Positions 7,121 through 13,553 are shown, counted from the first letter of the stretch. The stretch is 13,553 nucleotides of DNA from Acidimicrobiia bacterium (GCA_029863035.1 JAOTWH010000046.1:1-13553); one strand, 5' to 3'. The notes: a model not told the origin generated them from the sequence alone. Translations and numbers: made by a program.

Positions 7121-7600
7121 CTAGGGGCACGGCAGGGTTCCGTCCGACCACGAGGGGATCTGCTCGATGCGCATCTCTGCCGAGGAACCGATCGTCCGGC
7201 CTCCGAACGCCGCGTCGAACACACCGGTCAGTGTGTGCCACGGAGCATTCACCGTCACCCGGACCGCATCGCCTGCCGCGGCACCCGTAGACGCCAGAGT
7301 CACCGAGGCGCCTCCGGCGGTGTGGTCCATGCGAGCGCATGTTTCGGTGACGATGGTCGACAGATCGCCATAGTTAGTCGCCGCCAGCCGGGCGGACTCG
7401 CGTGCTCCATGACGCACCTCGAGCTGCTGGTTGAATGCCCAGCTCACCTCGATGATCCCAAAGAGGACAATGAACAGCAGGGGGGCGACCAAGGCGAACT
7501 CAACGAGGGAGGCGCCGCGCTCTCGGTCGCCGGCTCGACGATTCATCGTCCGGACGTTTTTCGGCGTGCTCGATCCAGTTTCATGACCCACTCCAACCAT
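7121..7600 (-). CDS. TadE-like pseudopilin (copy 2)
   Basis: This is a 159-aa TadE-type minor pilin. RERG (26-29) precedes ASLVEFALVAPLLFIVLFG; Glu34 is at +5 after Gly29, matching a prepilin peptidase site. One membrane helix follows, then RHGARESARLAATN and a short extracytoplasmic domain ending VRVTVNAPWHTLTGVF...AEMRIEQ, whose layout parallels TadE copy 1. The start at ATG 7598-7600 is supported by AAGGA 8 nt upstream; a later ATG at 7544-7546 (MNRRAGD) would also give a complete protein but has no clear ribosome site. The TadG-like copy 2 start is 5 bp after its stop, so the two form an operon. Confidence 0.87.
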   Translation of the reverse strand: MVGVGHETGSSTPKNVRTMNRRAGDRERGASLVEFALVAPLLFIVLFGIIEVSWAFNQQLEVRHGARESARLAATNYGDLSTIVTETCARMDHTAGGASVTLASTGAAAGDAVRVTVNAPWHTLTGVFDAAFGGRTIGSSAEMRIEQIPSWSDGTLPCP

Positions 7601-7681
7601 CTCTTCAATCCTTCATCGGCGGGTCGCCACGGGACTGAAGCGCCGGAGCGAACGGGTTTGGGACATAGAGGTGCCTCGAGA

Positions 7682-7739
7682 GCGGCTACGAAATGCCCGG
7701 ATTCGACCAGGCCGACCGGGGTTCGACTCCCTCCCGGTA
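7682..7739 (+). pseudogene. Degenerate tRNA-Leu-like relic
   Basis: GGGGTTCGACTCCC (7718-7731) followed by TCCCGGTA (7732-7739) matches the T arm and acceptor 3' strand of the intact tRNA-Leu with two C bases deleted. Upstream, GCGGCTACGAAATGCCCGG (7682-7700) resembles the anticodon arm GCGGACTCAAAATTCGCTGG with small indels. No matching 5' acceptor strand is found at the right distance, the T stem is broken, and the anticodon stem does not pair, so it should not be functional. It precedes copy B of the duplicated segment just as the intact tRNA precedes copy A. A tRNA-site integration scar is the main alternative. Confidence 0.55.
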
Positions 7740-7777
7740 GTTCGATGCTCATTCCATACCTCCGGTGACCACTCACA

Positions 7778-7877
7778 GTAGCCATTGTGGACCGGCTCGG
7801 GACCAACAGCAATGGGTCGAACGGCTCAATGACGCACGGAGCGTGTACAGCACTGAGGGCCGGCGAAACCGGCCCTC
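7778..7877. repeat. Duplicated non-coding segment, copy B
   Basis: This is the partner of 5679-5777, with the same order and spacing of conserved blocks (GTAGCCA at 7778, GCAATGGGTCGA at 7809, the identical 21-nt stretch at 7847-7867). It starts 39 nt after the tRNA-like 3' end; in copy A the distance is 52 nt. It lies 3' of the histidine kinase gene. Confidence 0.85.
7855..7877. terminator. GC-rich hairpin terminator downstream of the histidine kinase gene
   Basis: GAGGGCCGG (7855-7863) pairs perfectly with CCGGCCCTC (7869-7877) around CGAAA, and the flanking T-A pair extends it to 10 bp. The stem is identical to that at 5756-5777. It can end minus-strand transcripts from the kinase operon, about 90 bp after the stop, and originally served the now-degenerate tRNA on the plus strand. 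Confidence 0.65.
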
Positions 7878-7967
7878 ATACGCTGGATGCCCAATCCACA
7901 ACTGGCAACATGATTATCGACCAGGCCTGGCTAAGAATCGAGAATGGTTGACGTTTGGCTGAGGGGA

Positions 7968-9344
7968 CTAGTCACCCGCCAGCTCAACGAAGACGGTTGT
8001 CCCCTTCCCCAGCTCGCTGGTGACCCCAACCTGAGCGCCCATGGAATCGACCAACTCCTTGACGATATTGAGCCCGAGGCCACTTCCCTCTGGTCTGATG
8101 GGGCGGTACCTCTGCGCGACATAGAGCCGATCGAATACCCGCGGCAGGTCTTCGGGGTCGATGCCGGGACCGGTGTCGGAGACAGAGAGGCTGATCGTGT
8201 CATCGTGGCGTTGGAGGTGCACGCCCACCGTTCCCCCCTGCGGGGTATAGCGCAGCGCGTTCTCGATGAGGTTGTTGAGTATCTGCCCGATCCGATCCGG
8301 ATCCACCTGCACCGTTCCCACCGGATCGATATCCAATTCCAATCGGACGCGGTCCTCGTCCGCCTGGGATGAGTACACCCCGGCAGCTTCCTTGAGATGC
8401 GCCGCCAGGTCGACCGGTTCTGGCCGCAGCGAAAACTCGCGCGCCTCCAAGCGCGACAGCAACATGATGTCCTCAACCAACCGCGCCAAGCGACTCGATT
8501 GAATCTCCAAACTGGCCGCCACCCGTGGCAGGTCGACGGTGTCCAGCTCGCCATCGGCCAAAGCCTCGGCGTAACCCCGGATCGTCGTAAGCGGAGTCCG
8601 CAGATCGTGGCCGATGCTCATCAGAAAGTCGCTTTCCCGTTGTCGACCAGACTCGAGCTGACCTGCCATATCGTTGAAAGCTCCTGCCACCTCCGTTATC
8701 TCATCTGAACCAGACAGGGGGGCGCGAGCGGCTAGGTCGCCCCCGGCGATGGCCCCAGCCGCAACGGCCAATCCGTCGAGCCGCCTTCCCGTAGAGCGAG
8801 CCAGCCAGGTCGCCAGAAGTGCCGCTAACACCAAGCCCACCCCAAGACCCAAGAGCAGCCGTTGAGCAAAGTCGCCCCACGGCACGAGAGCCTGTGTGGT
8901 GCCGATGGCTACCACCAGCGACGACCCGCGACGCGACTGGTCGAAGGTTCTCACCAACGCCAGCACCGACTCCCCATCGACCTCAACTTCATACGTTGCC
9001 CGGCTCTTGGTTATCTCCTCGGGCAGGGCCTCGATGAGAGGTGAGGAATCCCCCACGAACACCAAGCCGTTGGGAGCGCGGAAACCGGCCTCGACGTAGT
9101 CGTGTCCTCCGATCAGCCGCGATGCCTCCAACAGCGCCACCAGGTTCCCGCGATTGGGCGGTCCGAATGCATCCTCCCCCAGTTGCGCTTCTATGAGCTG
9201 TCCGGTGACGTCGGCCTGGCGCAAGAACTCGTCGCTGCGATCGGCCTCGACCGAATTGCCTATGAGGATCGCACCCGTGATCCCGCCGACGAGCAACGTG
9301 GCGATAGCCACGACAGCCATACTCCAAAAAAGGCGGGTCCGCAT
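7968..9344 (-). CDS. Two-component sensor histidine kinase (HAMP type)
   Basis: This 458-aa membrane kinase senses an extracytoplasmic signal and phosphorylates the response regulator encoded just upstream. In order: membrane helix 1 (about 5-29), an extracytoplasmic sensor region of about 130 residues with no family I recognise, membrane helix 2 (about 163-183), a HAMP linker, the H-box SIGHDLRTPL with His246, the N-box NNLIENALRY (357-366), G1 DTGPGID (390-396), F-box VFDRLY (403-408) and G2 GSGLGLNIVK (420-429). All key residues are present, so it should be active. ATG 9342-9344 shares its A with the TGA of the regulator gene (TGATG), indicating translational coupling; an in-frame start 10 codons earlier is less likely. 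Confidence 0.95.
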   Translation of the reverse strand: MRTRLFWSMAVVAIATLLVGGITGAILIGNSVEADRSDEFLRQADVTGQLIEAQLGEDAFGPPNRGNLVALLEASRLIGGHDYVEAGFRAPNGLVFVGDSSPLIEALPEEITKSRATYEVEVDGESVLALVRTFDQSRRGSSLVVAIGTTQALVPWGDFAQRLLLGLGVGLVLAALLATWLARSTGRRLDGLAVAAGAIAGGDLAARAPLSGSDEITEVAGAFNDMAGQLESGRQRESDFLMSIGHDLRTPLTTIRGYAEALADGELDTVDLPRVAASLEIQSSRLARLVEDIMLLSRLEAREFSLRPEPVDLAAHLKEAAGVYSSQADEDRVRLELDIDPVGTVQVDPDRIGQILNNLIENALRYTPQGGTVGVHLQRHDDTISLSVSDTGPGIDPEDLPRVFDRLYVAQRYRPIRPEGSGLGLNIVKELVDSMGAQVGVTSELGKGTTVFVELAGD

Positions 9345-10036
9345 CAGTCGCCCAACCGGTAGCCGACGCCCCAAACGGTCTCGATAGGGATGTCGGGGAG
9401 CTTCTTGCGCAGCTGGCGAACGTGAACATCGACCGTCCTCGTCTCGCCGAAGTACTCATATCCCCAAACCGATTCGAGGATCTGTCCTCTGGACAGCACC
9501 AGCCCTTGGTTCTCGGCCAGGTACCACAAGAGGTCGAACTCCCTGGCGGTGGGGCGTAGTGCCTCACCACTCGGCATCACAACTTCGCGCCTCCCCGCAT
9601 CGATAACGAAGCCCCCCACCTCGACTGAGTCGGCCACAACTGGACGCTCTTCGGAGCGCCGCAGCACGGCGCGTACCCGAGCCACCAGCTCCCGGCCGGA
9701 GAACGGCTTGGTGACGTAGTCGTCGGCCCCTATCTCGAGGCCAACTACTTTGTCGATCTCAGAATCTCGAGCGGTCAGCATGATCACTGGAACGTCGGAT
9801 ATGGCGCGCACCGCCTTGCATACCTCGATCCCGTCCATGCCCGGCAGACCAATGTCGAGCAAGATCGCCCGCACGCCTCTGTCGCGAACTCGCTCGATTC
9901 CGGCTTCTCCGGTGGCAGCGTGAACCAGCCGGAACCCTTCTTTCTCGAAGAAGAGCCTTACCAGCTCTGCGATATCGTCATCATCCTCGATCAGCAGCAC
10001 GGTTCCGTGTTTAGCAGCAGTCACAGTGGCCTCCAT
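9344..10036 (-). CDS. OmpR/PhoB-family response regulator
   Basis: This 230-aa transcription factor is the likely partner of the overlapping kinase gene. The receiver domain (about 12-125) has the acidic pocket IEDDDD (16-21), phospho-acceptor Asp61 in LLDIGLPGMDG, Thr88 and Lys110 (VTKPF). The winged-helix DNA-binding domain (about 135-229) contains LRPTAREFDLLWYLAENQG, the recognition region TRTVDVHVRQLRKKL and the wing ETVWGVGYRLG. The ATG at 10036 has no Shine-Dalgarno. A GTG four codons later (10022-10024) has GGAGG 5 nt upstream, so the protein may really begin MTAAKHGTVLLIEDD. The ygfZ-like gene ends 35 bp upstream, so it is probably in the same operon. Target genes are unknown. Confidence 0.95.
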   Translation of the reverse strand: MEATVTAAKHGTVLLIEDDDDIAELVRLFFEKEGFRLVHAATGEAGIERVRDRGVRAILLDIGLPGMDGIEVCKAVRAISDVPVIMLTARDSEIDKVVGLEIGADDYVTKPFSGRELVARVRAVLRRSEERPVVADSVEVGGFVIDAGRREVVMPSGEALRPTAREFDLLWYLAENQGLVLSRGQILESVWGYEYFGETRTVDVHVRQLRKKLPDIPIETVWGVGYRLGD

Positions 10037-10071
10037 GCGTAGATTCTGCGACTCGTTGTGTTCGAGATCTG

Positions 10072-11022
10072 TTAACCCATTGCGAAATCATCGAGCGGAA
10101 GCTCCTCCACCGTGGCGTCGACAGATCCGCCATCCCAACGCAACTCCACCGGTTGGCCGGGTGAAACTTCGTGCCTGACCATGCCCATGGCTATGGGCGA
10201 GCGAAGCTCTAGTGACTCGCCAACCGACGTCACCGAACCCACTTCACCGCCGTCGACCGTGATCGATGCCCCCACCGGAGGGATCAGATTGCGCTCGATC
10301 GCCAGCCCTCGCAGAAAGCGATTGACCCTGCCTCGACTGTCAATGCGAGCAACCAACTCTTGTCCGAGATAGCACCCCTTGGTGAACGAGACCGAGTCGG
10401 CCGTGAGATGGGCCTCTTGGGGGATGGTGCTCTCGTCGACATCAACCCCCATGATCGGCTCCCCCACTTCTATCCGTACTGCGGTCACCGCCAGGTTGCC
10501 TGCGGGCAAGGCGCCGGCCTCGATGAGCGACTCGGTGGGTACGCCCGAAATGAAGTAGCGGTCAAGGCCGCCAACGGGGGCCCTGACGACCGTCTTCGTC
10601 CCCGATCGCCACCAGCCTTGTGGGTCGGCACCTAACGCCGCTTTGACAACCTCCGCGGACATCGGTCCCCAGACCTCAATGAGCGGAATCGGCTCACCGA
10701 TCGTCGCCGCCACCCGCAGCCGGAACCGCTCTAGATCGGTTCGCGCCGCCGAAACCCCTCCTGCGTCCGCCACGATCCCGACTTCGGATTCGCCGCGCAG
10801 CAACCACAGCAACGCCCGTAGTTTTCCCTGGGGCGCCAACAGCAGTGACCTCGCCACGCTGCCCGCGACCATGGCAGCGATGTCCTGGCTCAGAATGCCA
10901 TCGAGATACTCGACCGCATCGGGCCCGGTCACCCATAACAGGGACCGACCAATGTCGACAACGGCAGCCTCATTGCGAATTGCCATGTACTCGGCCGTGA
11001 CATCGCCGTAGGTGTCGGTCAT
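10072..11022 (-). CDS. ygfZ: YgfZ/GcvT-like folate-binding protein
   Basis: This 316-aa protein belongs to the YgfZ branch of the aminomethyltransferase (GcvT) fold. Such proteins bind tetrahydrofolate and support assembly or repair of certain Fe-S enzymes. The signature KGCYLGQE (215-222, with Cys217) is the hallmark of this branch. The N-terminal part (DIGRSLLWVTGPDAVEYL, SQDIA) matches the GcvT fold and the C-terminus has the family beta-barrel (VGEVTSVG-like GEVGSVTSVGES). The length is normal for the actinobacterial form. The ATG at 11020-11022 has no Shine-Dalgarno; the ccdA-like stop is 23 bp upstream, so co-transcription is likely. It is not the glycine-cleavage T-protein, which is longer and lacks this cysteine motif. 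Confidence 0.9.
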   Translation of the reverse strand: MTDTYGDVTAEYMAIRNEAAVVDIGRSLLWVTGPDAVEYLDGILSQDIAAMVAGSVARSLLLAPQGKLRALLWLLRGESEVGIVADAGGVSAARTDLERFRLRVAATIGEPIPLIEVWGPMSAEVVKAALGADPQGWWRSGTKTVVRAPVGGLDRYFISGVPTESLIEAGALPAGNLAVTAVRIEVGEPIMGVDVDESTIPQEAHLTADSVSFTKGCYLGQELVARIDSRGRVNRFLRGLAIERNLIPPVGASITVDGGEVGSVTSVGESLELRSPIAMGMVRHEVSPGQPVELRWDGGSVDATVEELPLDDFAMG

Positions 11023-11045
11023 ACCAAGAGCGTAGGGAGAACCGC

Positions 11046-11804
11046 CTAGATAGTGGCGAGACCGTCTAGGCCGAGGTTGACGAGAACCTCAGTGAACCAA
11101 CGAGATATCGCCGAGATCTGACCGGTGACCATCAGAACGCCGAACCCCGCGAGCAGCAATCCGGAGGCGATATTGACCGGCTTGATGTATTGCCGGAACC
11201 AGCGGAACGCCGAAAAGGCCTTGGTGATGCCGAGAGAAGCAGCCAGGAAGGGGACGCCGAGGCCCATCGAATAGGAGAAGAGCAGCAGCATCCCGCGCCC
11301 CACCGTTTCTTCACTGGCCGCCAGGGTGAGGATGGCACCCAGCACCGGACCGATGCAGGGCGTCCAACCGAACCCAAAAGCCACCCCCATGACGGGTGGC
11401 GCCCAGTTCCCCAGCCGGGACGGTCGCACATCCAGGCGCCGCTCTCTCATCAGCCCCATGAAGAGATTGATGTTCCACACGGCGGTCGCCGCTATGAAGA
11501 GGCCCATAGCCACGATGAACCAGCCGGCGATGCGAGTCGCGGTGGACTGGTTACGCAAGAAGAACTCTCCGACACTCGTGGCGCCAGCTCCCAGGGCAAC
11601 GAACACCGCAGTGAAGCCGAGGACGAACAGCAGAGTCGCGCCGGTGACCTTCTTGAGCGAGGCTTCACCAGCCTCCAACTCCTTGGCTGAGTACCCAGAC
11701 ATCAGGCTCACATATCCGGGCAGCAAAGGAAGCACACAAGGGGATACGAATGACAATGCCCCGAAAACGAACGCTATGAGGATGTTGACTTCTGTTGTTG
11801 GCAC
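11046..11804 (-). CDS. ccdA: CcdA-type thiol-electron membrane transporter
   Basis: This 252-aa polytopic membrane protein (about six helices) matches the DsbD transmembrane/CcdA family. These proteins carry electrons from cytoplasmic thioredoxin across the membrane to reduce disulfides, for cytochrome c maturation or other extracytoplasmic thiol proteins. Both reactive cysteines are in place: Cys23 in FVSPCVLPLLPGY and Cys150 in FGWTPCIGPVLG. I chose GTG 11802-11804 because family members begin a few residues before the first helix (EVNILIAFVFGALSF); a TTG eight codons earlier is possible. No ResB/CcsB or CcsA cytochrome-maturation partner is nearby. The next gene is ygfZ-like, then a two-component pair, all on the same strand with short gaps. 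Confidence 0.92.
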   Translation of the reverse strand: MPTTEVNILIAFVFGALSFVSPCVLPLLPGYVSLMSGYSAKELEAGEASLKKVTGATLLFVLGFTAVFVALGAGATSVGEFFLRNQSTATRIAGWFIVAMGLFIAATAVWNINLFMGLMRERRLDVRPSRLGNWAPPVMGVAFGFGWTPCIGPVLGAILTLAASEETVGRGMLLLFSYSMGLGVPFLAASLGITKAFSAFRWFRQYIKPVNIASGLLLAGFGVLMVTGQISAISRWFTEVLVNLGLDGLATI

Positions 11805-11820
11805 GCGGTCCCCGGTCGGT

Positions 11821-11835
11821 GGTAACAACGGTAAC
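11821..11835. repeat. Direct GGTAAC repeats in the divergent promoter region
   Basis: GGTAAC occurs at 11821-11826 and 11830-11835, a 9-bp period, between the diverging ccdA and tRNA-binding-domain genes. Related GTAACC lies at 11865-11870. It may be a regulator site or chance. Confidence 0.25.
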
Positions 11836-11865
11836 TGGGTTCGGTTCGTTCCCGTGACTCCCGAG

Positions 11866-11871
11866 TAACCT
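11866..11871 (+). promoter_or_regulatory. Candidate -10 box for leaderless transcription of the CsaA-like gene
   Basis: TAACCT fits TAnnnT and ends 9 nt before the ATG at 11881, so transcription would start at or beside the start codon. That fits the lack of a Shine-Dalgarno and the known leaderless habit of actinobacteria. No strong -35 is seen. Confidence 0.35.
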
Positions 11872-11880
11872 GCTCCGGCT

Positions 11881-12207
11881 ATGCCACAAATGTCCGACTG
11901 GGACGACCTGGCGGTGCGGGTGGGGACCGTCGTAAGAGCTGAACCGAACGAGGCGGCCCGGGATGCTGCCTACTCACTGTGGATCGATTTCGGTGAGATC
12001 GGCGAACTGCAGTCTTCCGCCAAGATCACAGACCTGTACCTGCCGGGCCAATTGGTGGGGCGCCAGGTGGTCGCTGTCACTGGCTTCGAGCCGATGAGAG
12101 TTGGGGGCTTCCGCTCAGATGTACTGGTTGTTGGGGCAACTACCGCCGAGGGCATCGTTCTGTTGCAGGTAGATAGACCAGTTCCGCCTGGCAGCGTGGT
12201 GGCCTAG
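11881..12207 (+). CDS. CsaA-like tRNA-binding-domain protein
   Basis: This 108-aa protein is a single OB-fold tRNA-binding domain of the EMAP-II/CsaA type. The visible pattern is VRVGTVVRAEP (12-22) at the start of the barrel, then YSLWIDFG, SSAKITDLY, LVGRQVVAVTGFEPMRVGGFRSDVLV and a C-terminal VDRPVPPGS. Length and layout match stand-alone CsaA, which binds tRNA and has been described as chaperone-like in Bacillus; its role here is inferred. ATG 11881 is used; ATG 11890 (MSDWDD) is an alternative. There is no Shine-Dalgarno and a -10-like box sits just upstream. Its TAG overlaps the GTG of the MFS gene by one base, so the two are translationally coupled. Confidence 0.88.
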   Translation: MPQMSDWDDLAVRVGTVVRAEPNEAARDAAYSLWIDFGEIGELQSSAKITDLYLPGQLVGRQVVAVTGFEPMRVGGFRSDVLVVGATTAEGIVLLQVDRPVPPGSVVA

Positions 12208-13424
12208 TGGCAACGCGCCAGGGCCTTACGGTTTCCGACAGGCGGATCCTGACTCTGATGGCACTGGCAGGTCTGGTTCTTGCCTATTCAGGCAGCCTCA
12301 TCTCCCACACCTTCCCCTTCGTAAGGCGCGGCCTGTCGCTCACCGAGGGCGAGATGAGCTGGGTATTCGCCCTGACTCGGTTCTTTGCCCTGGGAGCCCT
12401 TCTCTTCTCGGTTTACGGGGACCGCTTCGGAAGGCGTCGCCCGTTCCTGGTGGCCTTCGCTATCGCACCGCTCGGAAGCTTGCTGACTGCCTTCGCCCCC
12501 GGTGCTCTCACATTCACGATCTTCCAGGCGATCACTCGCATCGGCGTGGTGGCGGCTGCGGCTCTATCGATCGTCTTCCTGGCGGAAGAACTATCGCCAC
12601 GATTGAGAGGCTTTGGTATCGGTGTGGCAGCGATAGCCGGCGCCGTCGGCAACGGCATCTCCTTGATCCTCCTGCCGATCGCGGATCGGGGCGATTCGGC
12701 TTGGCGCTTTCTGTTCGCACTAGCCGCGGTCGGGTTGCTCGCCCTTCCGGTACTGATGAGATTCCTCAAAGAAAGCAGGGCGTTCGCGGTTCCCGAGTAT
12801 CACGTCCCATTGTCGGCGGTGGTGCAGGAGGGCCATGGGCAGTACCTCTACGCACTTGGCGCGGTCGCGTTCTTCGTCTCCGCCTTCGCCACCCCTGCAC
12901 TGGACTTCGCACTGGAAAGGATGATCGACGACCTGGCGTGGACGACCGCCAGCGCCCGGAATCTGCTCATCGTGTTCAGCGGACTCGGCACCCTGGGCCT
13001 GCTGGCGGGGGGCAGACTGGCCGACAACCTAGGTAGACGACCCGCCGAGCTCGTCGCACTCGCATTGGGATTGGCGGGCGGACTCGGCTTCTACTTCTTC
13101 GACAGCGGCTGGTTGATCGGACCCTCGTTGTTCGTTGGTACCTTCGGTGCCACTGCGCTCACGCCCGCCTTCGCCGCCCAGCGCTCGGAGCTGTTCCCCA
13201 CCCGGCTGAGGGCAACGGCAGGGGCGTGGATCACCAACGCTGCCATCATCGGGAGCATCTTCGGATTCGCCGTAGGCGGTGTTCTCATCGACCGCATCGG
13301 ACTTTCCTCTACGGTCGCGGTCCTGGGGATCGGAATCGTTGTGGCAGCGTTCCTGGTCGGGCCGCTGCCCGAAACCAGGGGTCGGGACCTGACAAGCCAA
13401 GTGATCTCCCCGCGCCCCAGCTAG
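12207..13424 (+). CDS. MFS transporter
   Basis: This 405-aa integral membrane protein has about 12 predicted helices in two six-helix halves, the normal size for the major facilitator superfamily. The loop 2-3 signature is YGDRFGRRRP (70-79) and its counterpart in the second half is GGRLADNLGRRP (268-279). Other marks are AEELSPRLRGFGIG (126-139), LFPTRLRATAGAW (329-341) and PETRGRDL (388-395), which resemble the sugar-porter and metabolite:proton-symporter branches. The substrate cannot be read from sequence. GTG 12207-12209 shares its G with the upstream TAG (TAGTG), and GGTGG lies just upstream as a possible ribosome site. Its stop overlaps that of the converging endonuclease III-like gene. 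Confidence 0.92.
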   Translation: MATRQGLTVSDRRILTLMALAGLVLAYSGSLISHTFPFVRRGLSLTEGEMSWVFALTRFFALGALLFSVYGDRFGRRRPFLVAFAIAPLGSLLTAFAPGALTFTIFQAITRIGVVAAAALSIVFLAEELSPRLRGFGIGVAAIAGAVGNGISLILLPIADRGDSAWRFLFALAAVGLLALPVLMRFLKESRAFAVPEYHVPLSAVVQEGHGQYLYALGAVAFFVSAFATPALDFALERMIDDLAWTTASARNLLIVFSGLGTLGLLAGGRLADNLGRRPAELVALALGLAGGLGFYFFDSGWLIGPSLFVGTFGATALTPAFAAQRSELFPTRLRATAGAWITNAAIIGSIFGFAVGGVLIDRIGLSSTVAVLGIGIVVAAFLVGPLPETRGRDLTSQVISPRPS

Positions 13425-13553
13425 GGCGGAGGGGTCTTCTCTGGGTAGCGACATTGGTCGATTAGAGGACACTCCCAACACCGCGGCTTGCGGGCATCGC
13501 AGATGTCGCGACCGAATTGGATGACCCGCATCGAAATGCCCGACCATTGGTCT
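13421..13553 (-). CDS. nth: Endonuclease III-like DNA glycosylase, C-terminal end (truncated by the window)
   Basis: The last 43 codons read on the minus strand to a TAG at 13421-13423, after RVIQFGRDICDARKPRCW, then ECPLIDQCRYPEKTPPP. The four cysteines follow C-x6-C-x2-C-x5-C, the [4Fe-4S] loop that ends endonuclease III and related HhH-GPD base-excision glycosylases, and FGRDICDARKP is the usual lead-in. The catalytic helix-hairpin-helix Lys and Asp lie beyond the edge. Endonuclease III is the best fit; a MutY-type enzyme is less likely, since there the cluster is followed by a further domain, whereas here the protein stops 10 residues after the last Cys. Confidence 0.85.
   Translation of the reverse strand, partial: DQWSGISMRVIQFGRDICDARKPRCWECPLIDQCRYPEKTPPP

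Larger units (their letters stand above)
7601..7967. other. Gene-free stretch of 367 bp between TadE copy 2 and the histidine kinase gene
   Basis: No convincing protein gene is seen. It holds the tRNA-like relic, the second copy of the duplicated non-coding segment with its hairpin, and a 10-bp palindrome CCAGGCCTGG at 7921-7930. The promoter of the TadE copy 2 operon should lie here on the minus strand, but I cannot pick a clear -10/-35 pair. Confidence 0.7.

Noticed and set aside
5601..7124. Open plus-strand frame of about 507 codons
   Set aside because: It lies opposite the TadG copy 2 gene and begins inside the tRNA-Leu. Its protein has no recognisable domain, while the minus strand gives a clear TadG-like protein; it is a high-GC shadow frame.
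5628..7739. A mobile element integrated at the tRNA 3' end
   Set aside because: No integrase, transposase or recombinase is present, and the cargo is paralogous to the adjacent TadE/TadG pair. Kept only as an alternative to tandem duplication.
7543..7812. Short minus-strand frame of 89 codons upstream of TadE copy 2
   Set aside because: It reads backwards through the tRNA-like relic, giving the SRTP-type residues typical of false proteins translated from tRNA ends, and it overlaps the start of the TadE gene.
7921..7930. Perfect 10-bp palindrome CCAGGCCTGG as an operator
   Set aside because: It has no loop, no second copy and no promoter context; chance is likely at this GC content.
1..13553. 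CRISPR array, insertion sequences or toxin-antitoxin genes
   Set aside because: No regularly spaced repeats, terminal inverted repeats with a transposase, or small paired genes of that kind were seen on either strand.

Overview
The window looks like chromosomal DNA from a high-GC actinobacterium. Gene style is actinobacterial: many GTG starts, few Shine-Dalgarno sites, stop/start overlaps, and OmpR-type regulation. The proofreading-dead DNA polymerase I and the TadE/TadG genes also fit, and an Acidimicrobiia-like lineage is plausible, but this is inference because no marker fixes the taxon. Twelve protein genes lie fully or partly inside, plus one tRNA.

Left block (1-5627). On the minus strand, read right to left, run a TadE pseudopilin, a large TadG-like secreted or pilus protein, a 91-residue coiled-coil protein, and polA. 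Gaps are 2 bp, a 4-bp overlap and 19 bp, so one transcript could carry pilus genes and DNA polymerase I together. The first 15 codons of another minus-strand gene, possibly rpsA, follow polA at the left edge. A tRNA-Leu(CAA) gene on the plus strand diverges from the TadE gene.

Middle block (5628-7967). A second minus-strand TadE/TadG pair sits between two related non-coding segments. Each segment has a tRNA-Leu-like 3' end, then a co-linear stretch of about 100 bp (about 75 of 99 positions identical by hand count) ending in the same GC hairpin. The right-hand tRNA is only a relic. The simplest reading is an old tandem duplication of a unit made of tadG, tadE, tRNA and terminator. Its proteins have diverged strongly while the non-coding fossil is still readable. 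This is the most interesting structure in the window.

Right block (7968-13553). On the minus strand a likely operon encodes CcdA (thiol-electron membrane transporter), YgfZ-like folate protein (Fe-S maintenance), an OmpR-type response regulator and its histidine kinase. Diverging from it on the plus strand are a CsaA-like tRNA-binding-domain protein and an MFS transporter joined by a 1-bp stop/start overlap. At the right edge is the C-terminal end of an endonuclease III-type gene, recognised by its four-cysteine Fe-S cluster motif. It converges on the MFS gene so that one CTAG gives both genes their TAG stop.

No CRISPR array, insertion sequence, integrase or obvious phage gene was seen.
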